From NCBI RefSeq assembly GCF_000949865.1, contig NZ_JWJH01000005.1, forward strand, positions 229,513-293,512: a stretch of 64,000 nt of DNA. The letters run 5' to 3'. The DNA comes from Rhizobium nepotum 39/7. GTDB taxonomy: Bacteria; Pseudomonadota; Alphaproteobacteria; Rhizobiales; Rhizobiaceae. The position numbers and the translations under genes are program-made. Positions 49,242 to 58,177 of the stretch are shown here, piece by piece (positions within the stretch are counted from its first letter, which is position 1; every line of letters begins with the position of its first letter). The notes under the pieces were generated by a model, which had not been told where the DNA came from, searched no databases, and saw only the letters and a list, made by a program, of their open reading frames with translations.

Positions 49242-50468
49242 ATGGCGGCTGAGGGGCCGGTCACAGTCATCAAGGACAATGGACCAGCTGCCGTTCAAAA
49301 CGAGCGGCGCGGTGCTGATCGTCTGGCTATCGACCTCGTCGACGACGCCTCGACCATCCGTCTGGACTGGGAGCGGCTGGAGCGCGACCCTCTCAATTCG
49401 CTGCATCAGGGTTTCGGCTGGTGCTCCATCTGGACGCGAACGCAGGGCACGCCCCTCCTGATCATTCGCGGCAGACAGAACGGTAAGACCGTCTTCCTGC
49501 TGCCGCTCGAAATCGTTCTGGAAGGCGGCATCCGCAAGGCGCGGTTTCCTGGCGGTCGTTTCAACAATATCAACACGGGGCTTTTCGACCCTTCCTTCGC
49601 CGAAGAGACCGGGCAGAAAACGGCGGCCGCCATTGCCCGGGAGGCACAAAAGCTGCTGCGTGGCCGGGCGGATATTCTCGCCTTGCAGAACATACCGCTG
49701 ATCTGGCGCGGCCGGATCAACCCGCTCTCGCATCTGGCATCCGTCGAAAACCAGAACCCGGCGTTCCAGCTGCCCCTGCTCGAGAGTTTCGAAAACACGC
49801 TTCGTCAGATCAACGGGAAGCGGCGACGGAAGAAATTCCGCATCCAGAGCCGCCGGGCTGCGGAGATGGGCGGTTACACACACGTCATCGCCCGCTCGCC
49901 GGGGGAAAAATGCGAATTGCTTCGGGTTTTCTTCCGGCAGAAGGCTGCACGTTTCGCCTCACAGGGCATTCCGAATGTTTTTCGCGATCAGTCGGTTCAG
50001 GATTTTTTCCACGATCTGGCTGCTTTTCCGGAGACGGAGACGGACAGCCTGATGGAACTGCACGCCATTCGTCTGCATGGCGAAAACGAAGGCATCATCG
50101 CCGCCATATCGGGCCTTTCGCGTAAGCAGGATCATATCATCTGCCAGTTCGGTTCGATCGACGAGACGGTTTCGGAACTCAGCCCCGGCGAATTGCTGTT
50201 CTGGCTGATGATCGAGCGGGCCTGCGGCGAAAAAGCCGCGATCTTCGATTTCGGTGTCGGCGACCAGCTTTACAAGCGTAGCTGGTGTCCGCACTCCACC
50301 GTGCAGCACGATATATTCCTGCCGGTGACATTGAAGGGTCGCGCCGCAGCCTTCGCCTATGTCGCCATCGCCCGGACAAAAAGCCTGATCAAATCCAATC
50401 CGGCGCTTTATGCATTCATTCAGCGTTTCCGCGCCGGACGACCTCGGCCGGACACCGCCACCGACTGA
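49242..50468 (+). CDS. uppA: CelD/BcsL-type GNAT acetyltransferase of the adhesin locus
   Basis: 408-residue GNAT-fold protein of the CelD/BcsL family: the GNAT-like core includes INGKRRRKKFRIQSRRAAEMGG and LSPGELLFWLMIERACGEKAAIFDFGVGDQLYKRSW. Such proteins acetylate or otherwise modify polysaccharide sugars. Ribosome binding site GGAGAGAG. It opens a six-gene locus matching the order described for Agrobacterium unipolar polysaccharide genes; the name is assigned from order and should be checked by homology. It converges with the next gene. Confidence 0.75.
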   Translation: MAAEGPVTVIKDNGPAAVQNERRGADRLAIDLVDDASTIRLDWERLERDPLNSLHQGFGWCSIWTRTQGTPLLIIRGRQNGKTVFLLPLEIVLEGGIRKARFPGGRFNNINTGLFDPSFAEETGQKTAAAIAREAQKLLRGRADILALQNIPLIWRGRINPLSHLASVENQNPAFQLPLLESFENTLRQINGKRRRKKFRIQSRRAAEMGGYTHVIARSPGEKCELLRVFFRQKAARFASQGIPNVFRDQSVQDFFHDLAAFPETETDSLMELHAIRLHGENEGIIAAISGLSRKQDHIICQFGSIDETVSELSPGELLFWLMIERACGEKAAIFDFGVGDQLYKRSWCPHSTVQHDIFLPVTLKGRAAAFAYVAIARTKSLIKSNPALYAFIQRFRAGRPRPDTATD

Positions 50469-50492
50469 GCAGGTAATACCGCCCGCAGCCTG

Positions 50493-52757
50493 TCAGGCGG
50501 CGCTCAAACGGTCCGGCTTGCGGATTCCGGTCATCGGCAATGCCTGTCCATAGCCATGGGCGACCAGTTCTCCCAGGGTCTTTTCCAGCAGCGCGCCATC
50601 ATTACCGGAAACGGAAACGATGATTTCCGCCGGCAGATTGCGCAGCATTTTCTCGAGGCTCGATATCTGCACCGCGCCGCATTCCACAAGGACCGTATCA
50701 TAGGCGTCAGAAAGCGCGCTGAGGATCATCGTCAGGCGGTCGATGGCGCGCATGGCCTCGCGCGGCTGCGCATTACCGCGCGGCACGATATGGGCGTCGG
50801 AAAGCCGGTCGCCGTGAATGGTTTCGCCAAAGGCGGCAGCGCCGGCCAGAAGGTCCATGACACCCGGCAGCCCGGCCTCGGGCGCCATCAGGCGCGTCGG
50901 AGAGGCCGACGCCGTCATATCGACGAGAATGACCGACCGGCCCATTTCGGACAAGGCGCGGGCCAGCATGACGGTGGTGGTCGAGCCGCTATCACCGGCC
51001 GGAGACACGACGGCGGCAACGGATTTGGCAAGACGGGTCGCCAGAAACGAAGCGACGGCATCGATCGAGAAATCATCGGCGCTTTCGGTCTCTTCTTTTG
51101 CGGATTCCTCTTTCGCAGTCACTGCTTCCTCTACCGGCAGAGCCGATGCGACAGCTGCGGCCATGATCGGCATCTGCGGTTCCTGCTCGACGACGGGCTG
51201 GCGCGCAGCGGCGGGCATGGCCCGGACAGCGGGCCGCGCGTCTTCATGACGGGATGGCAGAGGTTGTTCCGAAATATCCGTGGTTTCGTCCGTATCGACA
51301 ATAGCGCGCTTTGGCGGCGGCGGATCGGACAGCGGCGGAACATGGTTTTTGCCCACCGGCTTCAATGCTCGCCCGGTGAACAGTTCCACGAGCATGACAA
51401 TGATGCAGGAGAGAAGAAAAGCCGCCAGCGTGACGACGATGGTGATCGCCCCGGTCTTCGGGAAATAGGGTTCGCGCGGCTCCACCGCCGTCGAGATCAC
51501 GCGCGCATCGGCGGGCGTGGAATCCACTGAACCGGCGCGCGACGTCGCTTCCCTGTAACGGGCGAGATAGGTTTCCAGAAGTTGCCGCTGGGCCGAGGCC
51601 TCACGCTCCAGATCGTTCAAACCAACCTGCTGTTCGCCGGCGCGCACGCTTTCCGTTTTAAGCACGTTCATTTGCTGGACCAGTTGCCGTTCCCGCAGGC
51701 GGGATACACCAGCCTCGTTTTCCAGACTTGCGAGCACCTTGCGGGTCTCTTCCTGGATTTGCCGCTCTATGCCGTCAAGCTGGCTGCGCAGCGCCTTGAT
51801 GCGCGGATGGCCCTCCAGCAGCGAGGACGACAGGTCGGAAATCTGGCTGCGCATGGCAGCCTCGCTTTCCTTCAATCTCTGGATCATCGGCGAAGCAACG
51901 ACATCGGGGAAGGTATCGAGCGGGCGGCCACTCGAAAGCGCGTTGCGCACGCCTTCCGCCCGCGCCTCTGCATTCGCCCGCTCCCCGCGGATACGGCCGA
52001 GTTCGGTCGAAATATCGCTGAGCTGACGGGTGGCGAGCGTTTCGCCCTGCCCCGCCGACAGAATATCGGACGAGGCGCGATAATCCGCGACCTTCCTGTC
52101 CGCCACGCGCACCTTTTCGCGCAGACTGGTTATTTCCGGCTCCAGCCAGCGCGCCGCCTCCGTGCTGGTGTCCAGTTTCGCGCCGCTTTGCAGCGCAATA
52201 TAGGCCTTCATCATCTCGTTGGGGACGGCGGCCGCAAGCTTCGGATCCTCGGAAGAGAATTCGACGGTGATGACGCGCGAGCTTTCGACCTGATAGACCT
52301 GCAATTTTTCTCGGAACGCCTTCAGAATGCGCTCCTCGGGCGGCACCTGAAGCGGGTCCTTCTTGACGCCGACGCCGACCAGCAGCTTCGAGACGAGGGA
52401 AGGACGCGCCTCCGGGTCAAACTCCTCCAGCTCATAGAGCTTCATGTCTTTGGCGACCTGCTTGATAAGGTCGACCGATTGCAGGATCTGCGCCTGGCTG
52501 GAGATGGTCAGTTCATCGAGCACAGGCTCGGCGGGCGCGTTCGATTGCTGCGATGCGCCGAAGGAGGCCGTACGGGACTCGATGAGGACGCGCGCCTCTC
52601 CCTTGTAAGCGGGCGACATCATGCTGGAGATCACGAAAGCGGCGCCGCCGGCCAACAGCGTTACCGCTGCGATCCGGCCCTTGCGTTGCCATATGGCAGC
52701 GACGAGCCGCGCAAGATCGATATCCACATCCCTGTCATCAATGCGATCGCCGTTCAT
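50493..52757 (-). CDS. uppB: Wzc/GumC-like polysaccharide co-polymerase with degenerate kinase domain
   Basis: 754 aa from the ATG at 52757 (GGAG upstream; frame opens to 52838). Layout: Wzz domain with TM1 near residue 30, a long periplasmic coiled-coil region (about 200-430), TM2 (AITIVVTLAAFLLSCIIVMLV), a cytoplasmic linker rich in Pro/Glu/Ala, and a C-terminal ATPase-like domain. The expected Walker A reads AGDSGSTTT (about 587-595), lacking the essential Lys, while VILVDMTAS keeps the Walker A' Asp; no C-terminal Tyr cluster. It is probably a structural co-polymerase rather than an active tyrosine kinase. Divergent from the export lipoprotein gene. Confidence 0.85.
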   Translation of the reverse strand: MNGDRIDDRDVDIDLARLVAAIWQRKGRIAAVTLLAGGAAFVISSMMSPAYKGEARVLIESRTASFGASQQSNAPAEPVLDELTISSQAQILQSVDLIKQVAKDMKLYELEEFDPEARPSLVSKLLVGVGVKKDPLQVPPEERILKAFREKLQVYQVESSRVITVEFSSEDPKLAAAVPNEMMKAYIALQSGAKLDTSTEAARWLEPEITSLREKVRVADRKVADYRASSDILSAGQGETLATRQLSDISTELGRIRGERANAEARAEGVRNALSSGRPLDTFPDVVASPMIQRLKESEAAMRSQISDLSSSLLEGHPRIKALRSQLDGIERQIQEETRKVLASLENEAGVSRLRERQLVQQMNVLKTESVRAGEQQVGLNDLEREASAQRQLLETYLARYREATSRAGSVDSTPADARVISTAVEPREPYFPKTGAITIVVTLAAFLLSCIIVMLVELFTGRALKPVGKNHVPPLSDPPPPKRAIVDTDETTDISEQPLPSRHEDARPAVRAMPAAARQPVVEQEPQMPIMAAAVASALPVEEAVTAKEESAKEETESADDFSIDAVASFLATRLAKSVAAVVSPAGDSGSTTTVMLARALSEMGRSVILVDMTASASPTRLMAPEAGLPGVMDLLAGAAAFGETIHGDRLSDAHIVPRGNAQPREAMRAIDRLTMILSALSDAYDTVLVECGAVQISSLEKMLRNLPAEIIVSVSGNDGALLEKTLGELVAHGYGQALPMTGIRKPDRLSAA

Positions 52758-52965
52758 GCAGGCTCCGTAACCGAGACAAACCTCGGCGCTTAAATATAGA
52801 AGGCCATTTTCGCGGAGTTTAAGTCTTTCCGGTAACACAACAGTTAATTGTGGCGAAGCCGACGAAATAAAGCCGATATTACCATCCTTGGGACTGGCTG
52901 TTTACCGCGCATTAACCCTAACAGAACGATAAGAATGCTCATAGTTCGACTCGGAGCCAAATGAG

Positions 52966-53538
52966 ATGCCGCTCGCCGGATCACGATATGCCACCGCACT
53001 GACGCTCGCCGTGCTGACGGCCCTTTCCGGTTGCGCGGCATATCAACCCGCGCCCAAGGCTTTCCACGAGGTCGCCCTGCAACCCTATCACATCGATAGC
53101 GGCGACAGGCTGCGCATCAACGTGTTCGAGCAAACCGGGCTGACGAATACCTATACGGTCGATCAGGCCGGTTATGTCGCCTTCCCGCTCGTCGGGCAGG
53201 TTCCCGCAAGGGGCAAGACGCTGCCGCAGCTCGAGGCCGCCATTGCCGCGAAATTGCGTCAGGGGTACCTGCGCGATCCTGATGTGACCATCGAGATCGA
53301 CCGTTATCGCCCGGTCTTCATCATGGGCGAAGTCGGTCGTCCCGGCCAATATTCCTACGTGCCTGGCATGACAGCGCAAAACGCCATCGCCATCGCCGGC
53401 GGTTTCACGCCGCGCGCCAACCAGGCCGATATCGATATCACCCGCAAGATCAATGCCGAGGTGATGACCGGCCGGATCGGGATCACCGCACCAATTCTCG
53501 CGGGCGATACGGTCTATGTGCGTGAACGCTTCTTCTGA
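52966..53538 (+). CDS. uppC: Wza-like polysaccharide export lipoprotein
   Basis: 190 residues. Lipoprotein signal peptide ending in LSGC (Cys at about 23), then the polysaccharide-export domain (YHIDSGDRLRINVFEQTGLTNTYTVDQAGYVAFPLVGQVPARGKTLPQLEAAI) and a SLBB segment (FIMGEVGRPGQYSYVPGMTAQNAIAIAGGFTPRA). Shorter than E. coli Wza (no C-terminal TM helix), as usual in rhizobial secretins of this class. Forms the outer-membrane/periplasm channel for the adhesin polysaccharide. Confidence 0.88.
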   Translation: MPLAGSRYATALTLAVLTALSGCAAYQPAPKAFHEVALQPYHIDSGDRLRINVFEQTGLTNTYTVDQAGYVAFPLVGQVPARGKTLPQLEAAIAAKLRQGYLRDPDVTIEIDRYRPVFIMGEVGRPGQYSYVPGMTAQNAIAIAGGFTPRANQADIDITRKINAEVMTGRIGITAPILAGDTVYVRERFF

Positions 53539-53555
53539 AAAACGGAGTGGCACAG

Positions 53556-54698
53556 ATGTCGGATGACGGCCCTCCCCTACGCATCATTCACTGTTTTCGC
53601 TCCCCCGTCGGCGGCGTCTTCCGCCACGTGCGCGATCTTATCGAAGAACATGTCAAACAGGGCCACAAGGTCGGCATCGTCTGCGACAGTTCCACCGGCG
53701 GCGCGCATGAGGAACGGCTTTTCGCGCAAATCGCCCCGATGCTGGAACTGGGGCTGACCCGCCTGCCCATCAAGCGCTCGATCAGCCCCAGGGACCTGCC
53801 TGCGCTCATAAAGTCCTACAACCATATCAAAAGTTTGCGGCCGGACATTCTGCACGGGCACAGCGCCAAGGGTGGCGCTCTTGCCCGGTTGATCGGCTCA
53901 TTGTTGCGGGTGAACAAGTATCGCGTAGCCCGCCTCTATTCGCCGCATGGCGGCAGCCTGCACTACGACCGAAAGAGCCTGAAGGGCCAGCTGTTCCTGC
54001 GGATCGAGCGGTTTCAGGAGCGTTTTACCGACGCCCTGTGTTTCGTCTGCAATTTCGAGCAGGCGACCTACGAAGCCAAGGTGGGCAAGCCGCGCACCCG
54101 CACCGCGATGATCTATAACGGCGTGCAGGAAAGCGAATTCGAAACCGTGCCCGCCCGCGAGGGTGCGGCACGTTTCCTCTATATCGGCATGTTGCGCGAC
54201 CTCAAGGGACCTGATGTCTTCATCCAGGCATTCGCCAGAATGGAGCGCAGCATCGGCCGGCCCATGTCCGGCGTGATCGTCGGCGACGGGCCGGACCGGG
54301 ACAAATATGCGGCCATGATCGACAAGGCCGGGCTTTCCCTGCGGATTTCCATGCATGCCGCCATGCCCGCCAGACTGGCATTCGAACTGGCGACGACGGT
54401 GGTGGTTCCCTCGCGCGCCGAGGCTATGCCCTATATCGTGCTGGAAGCGCTTGCGGCGGGAAAAACGGTTATCGCCTCGCATGTCGGCGGCATTCCGGAA
54501 GTTCTTGGAGAAGACAGCGAGGCGCTAGTTCCGGCGGGCGACGCCGATGCGCTGGCAAAAATCATGGTCAAGGACGCCGAAAGCGACGACTGGGCAAAAC
54601 AGGTCATGCCCCACCCCGACAGCTTCAAGGCGAAGTTTTCAACCCCGATCATGGCAAATGACATGATGAAGCTTTATCGCGGTCTGCTTTCGCTCTAG
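53556..54698 (+). CDS. uppD: Family GT4 glycosyltransferase
   Basis: GT-B fold sugar transferase, 380 aa: N-terminal IIHCFRSPVGGVFRHVRDLIEEHVKQGHKVGIVCD, C-terminal nucleotide-sugar site LYIGMLRDLKGPDVFIQAF, VIVGDGPDRDKY and PSRAEAMPYIVLEALAAGKTVIASHVGGIPEVLG (EX7E). The ATG at 53556 with GGAG upstream is preferred to a GTG nine bases earlier. Cytoplasmic, adding sugars to the lipid-linked repeat unit. 17 bp after the export lipoprotein gene. Confidence 0.87.
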   Translation: MSDDGPPLRIIHCFRSPVGGVFRHVRDLIEEHVKQGHKVGIVCDSSTGGAHEERLFAQIAPMLELGLTRLPIKRSISPRDLPALIKSYNHIKSLRPDILHGHSAKGGALARLIGSLLRVNKYRVARLYSPHGGSLHYDRKSLKGQLFLRIERFQERFTDALCFVCNFEQATYEAKVGKPRTRTAMIYNGVQESEFETVPAREGAARFLYIGMLRDLKGPDVFIQAFARMERSIGRPMSGVIVGDGPDRDKYAAMIDKAGLSLRISMHAAMPARLAFELATTVVVPSRAEAMPYIVLEALAAGKTVIASHVGGIPEVLGEDSEALVPAGDADALAKIMVKDAESDDWAKQVMPHPDSFKAKFSTPIMANDMMKLYRGLLSL

Positions 54699-54720
54699 AA
54701 ACATTTTAAAAACACGATTT

Positions 54721-54858
54721 TTAATTGTATATTCCGTTCTCCTGTAGAAACTCATCATAAACGTTTCTTAGCATGTTTCGGCTAGTTTCCAGCTCGTAGG
54801 GCGCGTGCGTCCATTCGGACGCTACACGAGGATGCTCTACCACTTTGAAGTTGCGCAT
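54721..54858 (-). CDS. Possible small protein antisense in the uppD-uppE gap
   Basis: 45 codons on the minus strand, ATG preceded by AGGAACG, starting MRNFKVVEHPRVASEWTHAP and ending LRNVYDEFLQENGIYN. Residue composition is protein-like (mixed polar and aromatic), not the Arg/Ser-rich pattern of shadow frames. The region is AT-richer than neighbours, including the TTAATTGTATATTCC stretch at its 3' edge. Not recognised; could also be chance. Confidence 0.4.
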   Translation of the reverse strand: MRNFKVVEHPRVASEWTHAPYELETSRNMLRNVYDEFLQENGIYN

Positions 54859-54921
54859 CGTTCCTGTCGAAAATCGATTCCGGTTTTCGGGCCGATACGC
54901 TGGAGGGTGCGGACCAAAGCA

Positions 54922-56475
54922 ATGACCAAGGCTGACAAGGAAAGACTGCAATTCGATCTGGCGTCATTGCGCAAAAAAGCTTCCGAGCGCGAAGCCGGGG
55001 AGCCTTTCGCAGCCGAAACCATCATTCTCAACCCGCTTGCACGGCAGATCGCCAACCAGCTGCGCGCCGGCAACCATTCACCGAACATGGTGATCGGCCA
55101 GTTGCGGCTTCTGGAATTTTCGATGCTTGCGGTCATCGCGGCCATCGTCAACGGCATTGCCGCCGATCGCGGTCTCGAAACCTTTCTGGTCATTTTCGGC
55201 AGCGGCGTGCTGGGTGCTGCGCTCTGCGTATTTCTTCTGCAGGCGGGCGACTGTTACCAGCTTCCGACGCTGCGCGCGCCGCTGAAGATGTTCGCCCGCA
55301 TTCAGGGCTCCATATGCCTGTCCTTCGTCGGGCTGGCCTGCTTCCTTCTCCTCTTTTTCCCCGAGGCGATGCATTCCTGGCAGGCCTTCGGCATCTGGTA
55401 CGCAACGAGCGCAATCGCCATTTTCACCGGACGGCTGATTCTCGGCTTCGCCATTCGTCACTGGGGCCGCAACGGCGTGATGGAACGCCGCGCCGTCATC
55501 GTCGGCGGCGGCGATACCGCGAAGGACCTCATCCGCTCGCTTGAACAGCAATCGGACAATGATATCCGCATCTGCGGTATTTTCGACGACCGCAAAAGCG
55601 AGCGTTCGCCCGATGTCGTTGCCGGCTATCCCAAGCTTGGCACCTTCGCGGAACTGGTGGAATTCGCCCGCCTGACGAAGCTCGACATGCTGATCATCGC
55701 CCTGCCGCTCAGCGCCGAGGCGCGCATCCTCCAGCTCCTGCGCAAGCTCTGGGTGCTGCCGGTCGATATCCGGATTGCGGCGCATGCCAACAAATTGCGT
55801 TTCCGCCCCCGCGCTTATTCCCATGTCGGCACGGTGCCGATGCTCGACGTGTTCGACAAGCCGATCCGCGACTGGGATTCGGTGGCGAAGCGGGTGTTCG
55901 ACATCACCTTCAGCATTATCGGCATCGTCCTCCTGTGGCCGGTGATGCTGGGTGCTGCGATCGCCGTCAAGACGACCTCCAAAGGCCCGGTTCTTTTCAA
56001 GCAGAAGCGTCACGGCTTCAACAATGAAACGATCAATGTCTGGAAGTTCCGTTCCATGTATACGGAACTCAGCGACCCGACGGCGAAAAAGGCCGTCACG
56101 AAAAACGACCCGCGCGTCACGCCGGTCGGCCGGTTCCTGCGGAAATCCTCGATGGATGAGCTGCCGCAGCTTTTCAACGTTCTTTACGGCGATCTTTCGC
56201 TGGTCGGGCCACGCCCGCACGCGGTGCACGCACAGACGGGCGACCTGAAATATACCGAGGTGGTGGAGCATTATTTCGCGCGGCACAAGGTCAAGCCCGG
56301 CGTTACCGGCTGGGCGCAGATCAACGGCTGGCGCGGCGAGATCGACCACGGCGACAAGATCAAGTTCCGCACCGAATACGATCTTTATTACATCGAGAAC
56401 TGGTCGCTGTTTCTCGATCTCAAGATTCTGTTCCTGACGCCGATACGGCTGCTCAAATCGGAAAACGCCTATTGA
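54922..56475 (+). CDS. uppE: Undecaprenyl-phosphate sugar-1-phosphate transferase (WcaJ/PHPT type)
   Basis: Initiating enzyme that loads the first sugar phosphate on undecaprenyl phosphate. 517 aa: four N-terminal TM helices, a Rossmann-like CoA-binding-type domain (RRAVIVGGGDTAKDLIRSL), then TM5 and the catalytic sugar-transferase domain. Catalytic domain: KRVFDITFSIIGIVLLWPVML, KTTSKGPVLFKQKRHGFNNETINVWKFRSMYTE, KSSMDELPQLFNVLYGDLSLVGPRPHA. Start placed at the ATG 54922 (MTKADKERLQFD), though its ribosome binding site is weak; the frame opens to 54805. Overlaps the next gene. Confidence 0.9.
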   Translation: MTKADKERLQFDLASLRKKASEREAGEPFAAETIILNPLARQIANQLRAGNHSPNMVIGQLRLLEFSMLAVIAAIVNGIAADRGLETFLVIFGSGVLGAALCVFLLQAGDCYQLPTLRAPLKMFARIQGSICLSFVGLACFLLLFFPEAMHSWQAFGIWYATSAIAIFTGRLILGFAIRHWGRNGVMERRAVIVGGGDTAKDLIRSLEQQSDNDIRICGIFDDRKSERSPDVVAGYPKLGTFAELVEFARLTKLDMLIIALPLSAEARILQLLRKLWVLPVDIRIAAHANKLRFRPRAYSHVGTVPMLDVFDKPIRDWDSVAKRVFDITFSIIGIVLLWPVMLGAAIAVKTTSKGPVLFKQKRHGFNNETINVWKFRSMYTELSDPTAKKAVTKNDPRVTPVGRFLRKSSMDELPQLFNVLYGDLSLVGPRPHAVHAQTGDLKYTEVVEHYFARHKVKPGVTGWAQINGWRGEIDHGDKIKFRTEYDLYYIENWSLFLDLKILFLTPIRLLKSENAY

Positions 56476-57713
56476 CCCACGCCGATTACCAGCACGCACC
56501 GGGTTTTGACGCACCGCTTGCCGCCATGCGGCTGGTCGGTGCGTTCTTCATCGCTTTCGGCGTGTTTCTTTCCGGCTTCGTGATTTCCGAGCCGGCGCCC
56601 TACGAGCTGATGATGGTGGGACAAGTGGCCGTCTGGTTCCTGCTGGGCTTGCGCCTTTCGCGCACCGTCGTGCTGCTTTTGTGCATGCTACTCGCCTTCA
56701 ATGTCGGCGGTTATCTTTCGCTCACCACCATGGCCGATCTGGACGAGGGACCGCTCTATCTCGCCGTATCGACCTTTCTGGCGCTGACCTCGATTTTTTA
56801 TGCGGCGATCATCGAGGACAAGCACCAGCGGCTGCTGCTGATATTCCGGGCCTGGCTCGCGGCGGCGCTGATCACGTCCCTGCTCGGCATCATCGGATAT
56901 TTTCACGCCATTCCCGGTTTCGAGGTCTTTACCCTCTACGATCGCGCCAAGGGTGCGTTTCAGGATCCTAACGTCTTCGGCCCCTTCCTCGTGACGCCGT
57001 CGCTTTACCTGATCTATGGCTTGCTTTCCGGCAAGGCGATGCATGCGCCGTGGCGGATCGTCGGCCTGCTGATCCTGTCGCTCGGCGTGTTCCTGTCGTT
57101 TTCGCGCGCGGCATGGGGTCTGTTTCTATTTGCCGCCGTCCTCCTGGTTTTCGTCATGCTGCTGAAGGAGCGCACCGCCGCGTTCCGCCTGAAAATCCTC
57201 GTCCTGTTTCTCGTCGCCGTCGCGCTGATGGTCGCGGCGGTGATTATCGCGCTGCAATTCAAGCAGGTCGCCGACCTGTTCTCGAGCCGCGCCTCTGCGG
57301 TGCAATCCTATGATGGCGGCCATCTCGGGCGTTTTGCCCGCCACTATCTCGGTTTCCTGCTGGCGATGGATCATCCGCTCGGCATCGGCCCCATGGTGTT
57401 CGACAACATCTTTCCCGCCGCCGAACATAATATCTGGCTGAAAAGCCTGACCACGCACGGCTGGTTCGGCTTCGTCATCTATCTCACGCTGATCTGCTGG
57501 ACCATTGCCGCCGGCTTCAGGCTTCTGCTGCGCCAGCGGGCCTGGCAACCGTTCCTGATCATTTCATGGGTATCCTTCGTCGGGCATGTGATGATCGGCG
57601 CCGTCATCGACACCGACCACTGGCGGCACTTCTTCCTGCTGCTCGGCATATTGTGGGGATGCATGGCGCTGGAAAAACGCGAAAGCCTGCGCCGCCGCCG
57701 AACAGCCGTCTAA
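56472..57713 (+). CDS. uppF: Wzy/O-antigen-ligase-like polysaccharide polymerase
   Basis: 413 aa with about 11 TM helices and the Wzy_C/O-antigen ligase region (DRAKGAFQDPNVFGPFLVTPSLYLIYGLL; HPLGIGPMVFDNIFPAAEHNIWLKSLTTHGWFGFVIYL). It would join lipid-linked repeat units in the periplasm. Starts at a TTG that overlaps the uppE TGA (TTGA), implying coupled translation. Last gene of the locus. Confidence 0.85.
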   Translation: MTHADYQHAPGFDAPLAAMRLVGAFFIAFGVFLSGFVISEPAPYELMMVGQVAVWFLLGLRLSRTVVLLLCMLLAFNVGGYLSLTTMADLDEGPLYLAVSTFLALTSIFYAAIIEDKHQRLLLIFRAWLAAALITSLLGIIGYFHAIPGFEVFTLYDRAKGAFQDPNVFGPFLVTPSLYLIYGLLSGKAMHAPWRIVGLLILSLGVFLSFSRAAWGLFLFAAVLLVFVMLLKERTAAFRLKILVLFLVAVALMVAAVIIALQFKQVADLFSSRASAVQSYDGGHLGRFARHYLGFLLAMDHPLGIGPMVFDNIFPAAEHNIWLKSLTTHGWFGFVIYLTLICWTIAAGFRLLLRQRAWQPFLIISWVSFVGHVMIGAVIDTDHWRHFFLLLGILWGCMALEKRESLRRRRTAV

Positions 57714-57791
57714 AGTACTTACCCTAACGGAACCTTGCGTTATTTCATGCGTTTAGCCCCCGATCATGATTGTCAAACGGGGAGACATCCT

Positions 57792-57941
57792 ATGACGCAG
57801 ACCAACAATCTCTATTTCATCATCGGCGCGCTCATCGTCGTCATCGCCGGGCTTGGCGCCTATGTCTGGCACGAGGAAAGCAAACCGAAGGGGATCGAGA
57901 TGAATATCGGCCCTAACGGTGTTTCCGTTCAGGAGAACTGA
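57792..57941 (+). CDS. 49-residue single-TM protein
   Basis: Starts MTQTNNLYFIIGALIVVIAG with GGGGAG seven bases before the ATG; TM helix about 7-25, then a short hydrophilic tail ending NIGPNGVSVQEN. The frame opens 19 codons earlier, but the internal ATG has the better ribosome binding site. Small proteins like this are common in rhizobia and of unknown role. Confidence 0.75.
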   Translation: MTQTNNLYFIIGALIVVIAGLGAYVWHEESKPKGIEMNIGPNGVSVQEN

Positions 57942-58053
57942 GCATTTCCCCGTAAAAGTGCGTGAAGCCGAAGAATAAAGCGCGTCCAACGATTCCGCTT
58001 ATCAGGGGTATACCCTATGTCCGCAAGCGTCGCGCAAAGTTCGTCTATTAAAT

Positions 58054-58092
58054 CGGGTGCATCCCAAGCTTAAGAGGGCTTGGATGCACCCG
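58054..58092. repeat. 15-bp inverted repeat with a one-base bulge
   Basis: CGGGTGCATCCCAAGC (58054-58069) pairs with GCTTGGATGCACCCG (58078-58092) with a single bulged C and an 8-nt loop. It is 112 bp after the small TM gene and 85 bp before the next gene. No T run follows in either direction, so it may be a weak terminator, an attenuator or a protein-binding palindrome. Confidence 0.6.
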
Positions 58093-58177
58093 GTCTCCTT
58101 ATGAGAGGAGACGAAAGGCGGGATCGACAATCCGCGCCGAGCCGGTTCAGTATGCATGATGTGTATCGGGCCTGATC

